From NCBI GenBank assembly GCA_965659685.1, contig CBFHXB010000001.1, positions 62,001-126,000 of the forward strand: DNA of 64,000 nt. Direction: 5' to 3'. The stretch is from MGIIa-L3 sp11892u. GTDB taxonomy: Archaea > Thermoplasmatota > Poseidoniia > Poseidoniales > Poseidoniaceae. The position numbers and the translations under genes are program-made. Under the pieces are notes generated by a model. It saw only the letters and a program-made list of their open reading frames with translations, ran no database searches and was not told where the DNA came from. Of the stretch, positions 52,201 to 58,875 are shown piece by piece (position 1 is the stretch's first letter; each line of letters starts with the position of its first letter).

Positions 52201-55200
52201 GGCGTACTGGTTCGGTCACCCCTGTGATACCGCGACCAACGGCTACGGTGAGGAATGGAACGAGACCATGACCATCCCCGACGTGGACATGACCTCGATG
52301 ACCGGTGACTTCGTGGCGCTCAACTTCGAGTATTACGCGGACACCTTCTTCACCACCGATTCCCAAGGAAACAATGACCCAAGCGACACGGCGTCCATCG
52401 AGTTCCGCTACAACAAGGACGGCACGGACTACAAGGCCAACTTGCTCGGACAATGGAACGACTACGACGAAGACGGCACCTGCGGTACCGACCTCAACGA
52501 CGACGGTTTCATCAACGGGACCGAAGCGCAAGTCATCAACTACGATGAAATCGAGTTTACCGGCGACGCTGCTCGGGACGACGGCACCGGTGGAAACTAC
52601 AACGTGTTCTTCAACACCGAAGACCTCGTGTCATCCCGCTCGATTGACCTGACGCACCTCATCATCACCAACACCACCGCTGGGGCCAACCTCGGCGCTC
52701 GCGAATGCATCTCGCTCGCAGGCAGCACGGTGCAGATCGACTTCGTGTTCCGTTCCGACGACGACGGCCGCAACGGCATCAACGACGGCTTCAAGGGCAT
52801 CGCGTTCAACAACATCTCGCTGCTTGAGTTCACCTTTACCCTCGACAACGAGTACACCGTGTCCCGTACCGGCGTGGACGCTGAGGACGTGGCCCAAACG
52901 GTCGTCGCAAGCCACGACTTCACCGCCGGCGTGTACATGATTCAGGCCGAGACCGTCTTCGACAACACAACCCAAGGAACGTCGTGGTTCGGAGCCGATG
53001 AAGTCGAGACCTCGAACAACCTCGCTCGCGTGATTTTCAACGTCGAGTCGGTGGACATCTCCCTGTCAAAGCCGAACACTTTGGCCTGCTTGGACGACCA
53101 GACCCTGGCGTGCACGCTTCCGACGGATTCCGCTGAAACGCACGACTGGAGCCTCTCGGCCATCAACGGAGTGCTCACCGGTGAATACGTCTTCACGATG
53201 AACGTGGAGGACATCACAGACCCAGCCAACCCAACAACGGCCCACACGACCACCTACGGCACGACGAGCAGTCCGATTGTCCTCGATCCTCAAGAGCGTG
53301 AGGACTTGACCTTCACGCCATGGACGGGCTGGCAAGATGGACGCACCTACAACATCAGCTACAGCGCCACCATCGCGGCAACGGGCGAATCCAGCGGCAA
53401 CGTGCGGTACTTCCACGCGTCCTTTGCCGACGCCATCGACATCGCGATCCTCAGCGAAAGCACCACTCGAACGTCAACGATCAAGCAAGACCTTGTCCTC
53501 ATGGGCATGTCCTACACCCAATACGAAATCGACGACTGGAACGAGTACCTGACGACCACGTGGATTCTGAAGTACGACAAGGTCGTTCTGCCCTGGCAGA
53601 CGCCCTTTGCGGCCAAGGACATCGATGACGGTGGCCTTGGATACTACCAGAAGTTGAGCGCAAACAAGCAGACGCTTGAGAATTTCATGAACGCTGGAAA
53701 CACCATTCAGGCACACATGGCGCCTCATGGCGACCAGATCTACGGCCTTGGAGCTGCGACCGAAAAGCGGTTGCCGCTCGACCTGAACATTCAGAGTCGG
53801 GCCACAGATACCACCAAGATTCGATATGCGGATCTTGACATCGCTGACCCATTCCACCCCATTTTGGACAACGTGGACAGCACCAACTTCCAGGGCTTTG
53901 ACGCCGACACCACCGTCGCGACCGCCGTCTTGAGCACGGCTCAGAACGACATTGGATCGGTCCCAGCAGAGTGCGGTGGCTTCATGGAAGCCGGTGGCTC
54001 CTTCCAGAGCCTCCTCCGTACGCAGGCCGAATCGGTCTTGCAAACCGAGACCATTCTTGGCGTGTGCTCCTATTACGACGGTGGCATGATCGTGACCACC
54101 ATGGACGTTGCAACGGTTTCGGCACGCGCCGACAGCACCACCTTCCCGTTGTTGGGCAACATGCTCGATTATCAGGTCTCGAAGTACCCCAACGGCTTCG
54201 GAACCCGAGGCAATGGCCTCGACCTCACCATCAACGGCGAGGTTCCGGACATCGACGCCTCCACCAACGAGTACAAGTTGCGCTACATGAAGAGCGACGC
54301 TGACCTCACGTTTGGCTACACGACGGCCACCACAGAGACGCTCACGGCAGACTGGATCCTTGACGGACCAACCGCCTGGGACGGAAGTGCCATGGCAAGT
54401 GGCGTGAGTTACAGCACGGACACGAACCCCATGGCGACCTTCTGTCAAGCAGACATTTCCGAAGTGACCGGTTGCCGTACGGGGGCCACGTGGACCGTGA
54501 CCCTGATGCTTCACGATGCAGCAGGCCACGCACGCACCATCGAGGTCGTGTTGGAAACCAATGACCTTGAGGCGGACGAATTCAGCCCTAACGCCAGTGC
54601 CATCGTCGTCACGGAAGACCGTGACTATGCGGACCAACTTGAACTGACGGAGATGAAGACCGTGCAGAACGTCGAAGGAGAATGGGAGGTGTATCGCCTG
54701 ACGCTTGATGAAGACGGTGAGACGTCCATCGATTTCGACGCAGGAGCATCCTTTGACCCCGATGCACTGACCGGTACCGGAATCTCGAGCTACGAATGGA
54801 CCGTCTACAACGACGAACCGTACGGTGAGTTCAACGTCCCGAAGGGCATCTACACCGAAAACGCCGCCAGTCAAGGCGAGTGGACCTACACCTTCCGGAA
54901 CGTGACCATCGATTCCTTTGGTGAGCAAGAAACACAGATTCGAATCGAACTGATCGTGACTGACGGTGCAGGTGAGACGTCCGAGAAGTACCGTTTCTAC
55001 TTCGTCGTCGTTCCTGATGGTTTTGGCGACGAAGAACCGGTGGTCGACATCGACTTTGGCGCCAACAATTCACGTATGGTTGAGGACACGATTTCCGTGT
55101 CGGGATCCGTCATCACCGGGGCCGAGGAAGAGACGGACGTCTTCGTGGAAATTGCCTTCGAAGAGAACACGTTCCAACTGACGCCGATTCAGAAATTCAA

Positions 55201-55960
55201 CGCTGAGACCGACGGCACCTTTGCCAAGACGAAGGACGGGCTTGGGGACGGCGACAGCTTCGTGCTGAACCTCTCCCTTGACGGCATGTACTCCAACGTC
55301 AGCCAAACGCAGCGGATTTTCATCAAGATCTACGAGTACGACAGCACGAGCGGTGAGCGATGGGTCACCATCAAGTGGCTCGAAGTCAACTTGGCGCCCT
55401 GCCAAGGTCTCGAAGCAGATCCCGATGCGGAAGCAGCCGGTGGTCGCTTTGTTCTCGTGGAGGGTGAATGTGCCTGGGAAGGCGCATGGACCTATGACCC
55501 GGTCACGGGCACATGGTCGCCTCCGGTGGATACCTCCGGGGAAGGTGACGGAAACAACGGTCTGAGCATGACGGTCATCGGTGGCGTTGTCGGTGCGATT
55601 CTGGTTCTTGTGATCCTCTCGCTGCTCGTCCTCCGCCGTGGTGGTGACGACGATGGCGTCAAGAACGTCGATTTCACCATGGGCATGGTTGAACAGGATC
55701 CCGTTGAGCAGTACGTCCAGCAGCTTGTGGCTCAGGGTTACCCTGAGGAAACCGCGCGGGCTCATGCACAACAGTACGCCGGTCAGTTGGGCGGTGCCGC
55801 AGCAGCCACGCAGGCCACTGCTGCTCCAGCCGGGGCTGGTCTGTACGAACAGTACTACCAACAGTACCTCACCCAACTCACGCAACAGGGCTACGATGAG
55901 GCGACTGCGCAGCAATACGCTGCTCAGTACGCCCAAGCGGCCCTCCAGCAGCAACAGTGA
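49262..55960 (+). CDS. Giant membrane-anchored surface protein with FG-GAP repeats and QGY tail
   Basis: About 2232 residues. Signal peptide MMTKTDRRKRALSLMLVALF..APAGASMA from the ATG at 49262. The first 430 residues hold FG-GAP-type repeats with DLDGDGHND and DLDDDGTTD loops. CARDB-like beta domains recur around residue 490 (LAVTGLSVDPVDRW) and about 870, alternating with jelly-roll-like modules that have DGFAVDN/NDGFKGIAFNN motifs. A Rossmann-like segment near 1390-1600 and a PKD-like unit near 1800 follow. One membrane helix near 2100-2122 is followed by RRGGDDD and a cytoplasmic tail with two QGY motifs (LVAQGYPEETARAHAQQY; LTQQGYDEATAQQYAAQY). No protease or glycosidase site recognised. 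A CATTAAGG box 35-40 bases upstream may be the TATA. Confidence 0.85.
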   Translation: MMTKTDRRKRALSLMLVALFTTSLMTAFAAPAGASMARTYTAGRDPQDIAIGDLDGDGHNDLAIATDGAHTISILWNDGNGNFWDRTDVWVTGNQSRNADWDEFSNVQFIEIGEFNGDSDLDIVIYQRNNPFKQDDAGNPASEPGNLTIIENDGGRSFSVGERYTHFYAWDIEVGDFDDDGTDDVAILGLYPDITTQYLQVYKGPVTCTESVPSSTAGPGNCGEKTELGPASTYSYREFEVGDYGETEQSGLSTCTDDDIFLLRSEGVDYATGAATNPGNSDNVTILEYGCSTAPADRFPTSLGPNPTIIQMGTVFGALDIADLDDDGTTDVIAMTDGNVRNITYIVSSSQGNWGTPQLAYFGPYISYDLTIADLNGDTHPDFVNPSIAFQQDSTDSAGGTTSQFFLNFPSTVQVTLSSGANQHTNPLSYESGRRPSMAAVGQLAGDSQSAPDIAVAHDSYNFGSWVDNFGWEGQYDTITIVEMDNKDLAVTGLSVDPVDRWFGVAGEGTRQINVTVTNTGMDTLNSGSATVDVELKIVDEASSSNTTVYANDWDSPEDTSGCGTGCTWAYEEYVDGYTHWHLQTNSSVGATGNANGNNGANISSNYLNQGNFMWAGEAVTNSSGDLWTGYGKNWDDAMILQDVDLTTSDRAFMSVELFKHLGFGALGGADANGFVVNDVWDDLAIIEVGSDETGWSTIGCPSEALFTGACGSGESLWGGFDNERAFKEINGGAAESRFYYGVYFFSTYYGWQNFTADDLGEFDLSPWAGETVDIRFRFRTGFQGSTADDDEQLWDGYDGFAVDNLTIYKQNTAFLPNPQQAQATIDLAANPLAPGEEYETSITASLVNDTTYRVSAALSNNAWDEQDLNDDAVGYLTPFNVFDPAVEGIEDFRAGALYAEDTFDIVVTTNNWGNTEVDFDVKASVFSALPSDIYCGNPSQVCEESFETTSQGYRFSHDGNPNGAIYTEASCSEAVFGEAAYWFGHPCDTATNGYGEEWNETMTIPDVDMTSMTGDFVALNFEYYADTFFTTDSQGNNDPSDTASIEFRYNKDGTDYKANLLGQWNDYDEDGTCGTDLNDDGFINGTEAQVINYDEIEFTGDAARDDGTGGNYNVFFNTEDLVSSRSIDLTHLIITNTTAGANLGARECISLAGSTVQIDFVFRSDDDGRNGINDGFKGIAFNNISLLEFTFTLDNEYTVSRTGVDAEDVAQTVVASHDFTAGVYMIQAETVFDNTTQGTSWFGADEVETSNNLARVIFNVESVDISLSKPNTLACLDDQTLACTLPTDSAETHDWSLSAINGVLTGEYVFTMNVEDITDPANPTTAHTTTYGTTSSPIVLDPQEREDLTFTPWTGWQDGRTYNISYSATIAATGESSGNVRYFHASFADAIDIAILSESTTRTSTIKQDLVLMGMSYTQYEIDDWNEYLTTTWILKYDKVVLPWQTPFAAKDIDDGGLGYYQKLSANKQTLENFMNAGNTIQAHMAPHGDQIYGLGAATEKRLPLDLNIQSRATDTTKIRYADLDIADPFHPILDNVDSTNFQGFDADTTVATAVLSTAQNDIGSVPAECGGFMEAGGSFQSLLRTQAESVLQTETILGVCSYYDGGMIVTTMDVATVSARADSTTFPLLGNMLDYQVSKYPNGFGTRGNGLDLTINGEVPDIDASTNEYKLRYMKSDADLTFGYTTATTETLTADWILDGPTAWDGSAMASGVSYSTDTNPMATFCQADISEVTGCRTGATWTVTLMLHDAAGHARTIEVVLETNDLEADEFSPNASAIVVTEDRDYADQLELTEMKTVQNVEGEWEVYRLTLDEDGETSIDFDAGASFDPDALTGTGISSYEWTVYNDEPYGEFNVPKGIYTENAASQGEWTYTFRNVTIDSFGEQETQIRIELIVTDGAGETSEKYRFYFVVVPDGFGDEEPVVDIDFGANNSRMVEDTISVSGSVITGAEEETDVFVEIAFEENTFQLTPIQKFNAETDGTFAKTKDGLGDGDSFVLNLSLDGMYSNVSQTQRIFIKIYEYDSTSGERWVTIKWLEVNLAPCQGLEADPDAEAAGGRFVLVEGECAWEGAWTYDPVTGTWSPPVDTSGEGDGNNGLSMTVIGGVVGAILVLVILSLLVLRRGGDDDGVKNVDFTMGMVEQDPVEQYVQQLVAQGYPEETARAHAQQYAGQLGGAAAATQATAAPAGAGLYEQYYQQYLTQLTQQGYDEATAQQYAAQYAQAALQQQQ

Positions 55961-55983
55961 CCACGTTCACGGCACGGCCGTGA

Positions 55984-56307
55984 TCATGTGCGAGGCACGT
56001 GATCCAGCGCGAGCAGGATGTCGTGTTCATGGCCGTCATGGCCCCATGACAAGCGGCCTGGTGCGGGGAAGTGGAAGTACTTCGTCCGGAAGGAGTCGGT
56101 CAGTTCTCCGGGTGGCGTGTTGCCGTCAAACTCGATACGGATGACTTCGCTGTAGGCACCGTCGTTGCCGACAAAGGCGCGGGCCCTGACGCCGTCGATC
56201 CACACAGGCACCCACACGGGTGTCCAATTCGGTTGGTGTGCGTGAGAAGCGGCAGGGAGCCGCAGGTCTTCTTCAAGTGCTCGTACGGTGGTCAAGTTTT
56301 CTGACAT
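55984..56307 (-). CDS. Small hypothetical protein
   Basis: 107 residues from the ATG at 56307, chosen because GTTTAAAC lies about 28 bases upstream; ATGs at 56316 and 56358 are alternatives. The sequence has NWTPVWVPVWIDGVRARAFV and SFRTKYFHFPAPGRLSWGHDG. No signal peptide or helix; probably a small beta-barrel-like domain. No family recognised. Confidence 0.6.
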   Translation of the reverse strand: MSENLTTVRALEEDLRLPAASHAHQPNWTPVWVPVWIDGVRARAFVGNDGAYSEVIRIEFDGNTPPGELTDSFRTKYFHFPAPGRLSWGHDGHEHDILLALDHVPRT

Positions 56308-56330
56308 CTGTGACATTGCGTCTCCAGATG

Positions 56331-56338
56331 GTTTAAAC
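56331..56338 (-). promoter_or_regulatory. TATA box before small hypothetical gene
   Basis: GTTTAAAC, itself an 8-bp palindrome, centred about 28 bases before the ATG at 56307. Confidence 0.55.
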
Positions 56339-56381
56339 TCCCCGATGTTGTTGGTCAAACGAATTGAAAAATAGGAAATCC

Positions 56382-57449
56382 TTACTCAGATTCCGAGACA
56401 TGTTCGTCTTCCTCGTCCCAAAACGGTTCGAGTTCAGACTCTTCATCGTCCTCGATGAAACCGAGTTCATCGAGATGGGATTCAAAATCAGGCAACTTCG
56501 GGAGTTGACCGGTCGGCCATGCACGGCCCCGCTCCACGATCTTCAGCACACGCTCTTGGTAGGCCAGCGGCGTGCGCTGAAGAAGGACCGCGTGAAGCCG
56601 AGACGTGCGAATTTTTTCAGGAATCAGCACGTAACCAGAGGAGGCCTCGACGTCCATGGCTCGAACAAGATTCAGGGCAGGCCGGTTGATCTGTTGATGC
56701 CAGCGTCGTGCAAGTCGCATCCCAATGATGGTGGTGGCCAAGATGGCCATGGAAATCAGGCAAAAGCCCGACAAGCCGCTTTGCGTCTGGTTTTGTGCCA
56801 TCAGCACCAGGAGAAGGAGCGCTGGCCCCGCGGTCATCAGGAAGATGGTGTTCTCAGAAATCGGGCCTCGGTTCATCCTCAGGCCGATGATGTCCCACCC
56901 ATGATGGCGTGGTTCCCACGGACGGAAGAGCATGGATTGCTCCCTTGTCGCAGCCTTGCGTACCAACTTCAGCAGCGACATGATGCGTGCGTTCTGGCTG
57001 GGCCCCACATCGAGGTTCTCCTCAATCAGTTGCTCGAGCCGTTCCGCCGCTTCGTCGTACATGCCCAAGTCCGCCAAGATGGTCGCTTGCTCCACAAGGG
57101 GCATCGCTTCTTTCGGCATGTGATGACGCGCATCTTGCCACCATTGGAGGGCGTCCTCCCAGCAGCCGATGGACCGCATGAGGTGGGCGCCCCGAATCCA
57201 AAGGTCCGTGCGCCGCGGGTCGAGTTTGACCGCAAAGCGCGTCGCACCGATGGCCTTCGCGGTGTCATCAAGGGTCATTCTGACCTTTCGATCGCTTGGA
57301 ATGTAAGCGTCGGAGAGCAGGGCCCATGCAGCAGCATGATCAGGTTCTGCCCCAACCAAAGTCGTCGCCAGCGCGATGGCATCCTCACGCCGCTCTTCGC
57401 TGAGGGCTTCCAAGGCATCGAGGTAGAGGTCCTCAGCCACGGTTCCCAC
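56382..57449 (-). CDS. TPR-repeat protein with two membrane helices
   Basis: 355 residues. The N-terminal 160 residues form TPR-like helical pairs (LYLDALEALSEERREDAIAL, AAAWALLSDAY, LADLGMYDEAAERLEQLI). Two hydrophobic helices (about 200-245: TIFLMTAGPALLLLVLMA and GFCLISMAILATTIIGMRLA) follow, then a basic segment and a strongly acidic C terminus (EDDEESELEPFWDEEDEHV). Both ends are probably cytoplasmic. It starts two bases after the stop of the Gar1-like gene, so the two are one operon. Function unknown; TPRs suggest protein-protein contacts. Confidence 0.75.
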   Translation of the reverse strand: MGTVAEDLYLDALEALSEERREDAIALATTLVGAEPDHAAAWALLSDAYIPSDRKVRMTLDDTAKAIGATRFAVKLDPRRTDLWIRGAHLMRSIGCWEDALQWWQDARHHMPKEAMPLVEQATILADLGMYDEAAERLEQLIEENLDVGPSQNARIMSLLKLVRKAATREQSMLFRPWEPRHHGWDIIGLRMNRGPISENTIFLMTAGPALLLLVLMAQNQTQSGLSGFCLISMAILATTIIGMRLARRWHQQINRPALNLVRAMDVEASSGYVLIPEKIRTSRLHAVLLQRTPLAYQERVLKIVERGRAWPTGQLPKLPDFESHLDELGFIEDDEESELEPFWDEEDEHVSESE

Positions 57450-57451
57450 CC

Positions 57452-58837
57452 TCAGTCGTCGTCACCGCGAGGGCGTCGAATTTCCTTCGGCGGCCGGTTG
57501 TGGGCATGGCCTCCAGACTTCCCTTGTGATTTCCTGAACGAGCGAGCGCCTCTGGGTTGAATTTGGGTTCGTTCCGTGTTCTTGCGGAAATTTCCCTTGT
57601 CATTACGGTCACCGCCACGTCGGTCGCCTCCGCCACCGAATCCACGGTCTTGGCGGGGTCCGCCACGGTCTCCACCGCGTCGGTCGCCTCCGCCACCGAA
57701 TCCACGGTCTTGGCGGGGTCCGCCACGGTCTCCACCACGTCGGTCGCCTCCGCCACCGAATCCACGACGGTCTCCACCGCGTCGGTCGCCTCCGCCACCG
57801 AATCCACGACGGTCTCCACCGCGTCGGTCGCCTCCGCCACCGTATCCGCGCCGGTCACCCCCGCGTCGGTCGCCTCCGCCACCGAATCCACGACGGTCTC
57901 CACCGCGTCGGTCGCCTCCGCCACCGTATCCGCGCCGGTCACCCCCGCGTCGGTCGCCTCCACGGCTACGGGCGTCAGGCCCACACTTGTAGCACGTCGT
58001 TCGGCTTGCGAAGTTGTTTGCACCGCAGTCGTTGCAGGTCCAGTCACCAGGCTTTGGCTCATAGGAACCTCGCTCTTGGCCGCCACGTCGGTCGTTCCTC
58101 CGGTCGTAGCCACCGCGTCGATCGTTCCTGCGGTCGTAACCGCCACGGTCGTCGCTCGGACGATCAGGGGTGTTGCCTCGAGGTTCGCCGCAGCTGTTGC
58201 ATTCTGTTCGGAACGAGAAATTGTGGTTGTTGCATTTCGGACAATCCCAGTCGCCTCCGCTCCTCCGGTTGTCACGGCCACGACCACGGTCGTTGGATTG
58301 GAAGCGGTCACGACCACGGTCGTTGCCACCACGTCGGTCGTAACCGCCACGGTCGTCACGGGGTTTCCTCGGGGTATCGCCGCGTGGCTCACCGCACATG
58401 TTGCATTCTGTTCGGAACGCGAAGTTGGAATTGTTGCACTTGGGGCAGCTCCAGTCGCCACCGTTTCGCCGGTCGTCACGACCGCGCCCACGGTCGTTGG
58501 ATTGGAAGCGGTCGCGGCCGCCACGGCGGTCGTCACGACCACGTCCACGGTCGTTGGATTGGAAGCGGTCCCGGCCACCACGGTCGTTTCCATAGCGGTT
58601 TTCGCTACGGGCACGAATGCTCACTTTGAGGCCAATGGTCTCTTCCACGGACCGGTTTCGGTCGAGGTGGGCAAGATGCACCAACGGCTCTTCGGTGGTA
58701 CCGAGGACCCCGTCGACCTTTCCGACGTATTGCCCGTCACCGTCGACGAGGACGCTGCCGAGGGCAGGGGAGGGTCCGGAGAAGGGCACCAACAGGCCGC
58801 CTTCGTGACTTTGTCGCTCTACGGTGCCATCGAACAT
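57452..58837 (-). CDS. Gar1-like domain fused to three RanBP2 zinc fingers and a long RGG/GAR tail
   Basis: 461 residues. Residues 1-75 resemble the Gar1 beta barrel of H/ACA RNPs (FDGTVERQSHEGGLLVPF, QYVGKVDGVLGTTEEPLVHL, ETIGLKVSIR). Then come three RanBP2-type fingers, each W-x-C-x2-C-x3-N-x6-C-x2-C: C131/C134/C145/C148, C199/C202/C213/C216 and C268/C271/C282/C285, with the NFxFR residues that contact single-stranded RNA in ZRANB2. Linkers and the tail are Arg/Gly/Asp-rich; the tail has five 14-residue GGDRRGGDRRGxGG units and two 20-residue variants with GGPRQDRGFGG. It is surely an RNA-binding protein and may phase-separate (inference). Gar1 identity of the N-terminal domain is by eye. 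First gene before the TPR protein. Confidence 0.8.
   Translation of the reverse strand: MFDGTVERQSHEGGLLVPFSGPSPALGSVLVDGDGQYVGKVDGVLGTTEEPLVHLAHLDRNRSVEETIGLKVSIRARSENRYGNDRGGRDRFQSNDRGRGRDDRRGGRDRFQSNDRGRGRDDRRNGGDWSCPKCNNSNFAFRTECNMCGEPRGDTPRKPRDDRGGYDRRGGNDRGRDRFQSNDRGRGRDNRRSGGDWDCPKCNNHNFSFRTECNSCGEPRGNTPDRPSDDRGGYDRRNDRRGGYDRRNDRRGGQERGSYEPKPGDWTCNDCGANNFASRTTCYKCGPDARSRGGDRRGGDRRGYGGGGDRRGGDRRGFGGGGDRRGGDRRGYGGGGDRRGGDRRGFGGGGDRRGGDRRGFGGGGDRRGGDRGGPRQDRGFGGGGDRRGGDRGGPRQDRGFGGGGDRRGGDRNDKGNFRKNTERTQIQPRGARSFRKSQGKSGGHAHNRPPKEIRRPRGDDD
57607..57966 (-). repeat. In-frame tandem repeat encoding the RGG tail
   Basis: Tandem array of 42-base units (five) and 60-base units (two) plus a partial unit, GC-rich and nearly identical at DNA level. 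Unit length is a multiple of three, and the only sensible translation is the minus-strand GGDRRGG tail. Copy number could vary between strains. Confidence 0.85.
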
Positions 58838-58875
58838 GCCATCATCTCTGGTTCGACCCGGTTCCGAGGTCCCTT

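Noticed and set aside
53474..54928. Minus-strand open frame of 484 codons inside the giant surface gene
   Set aside because: It is antisense to a continuous 2232-residue frame with a signal peptide and anchor.
57607..57966. CRISPR-like array
   Set aside because: Units are contiguous, with no unique spacers, in multiples of three and coding.
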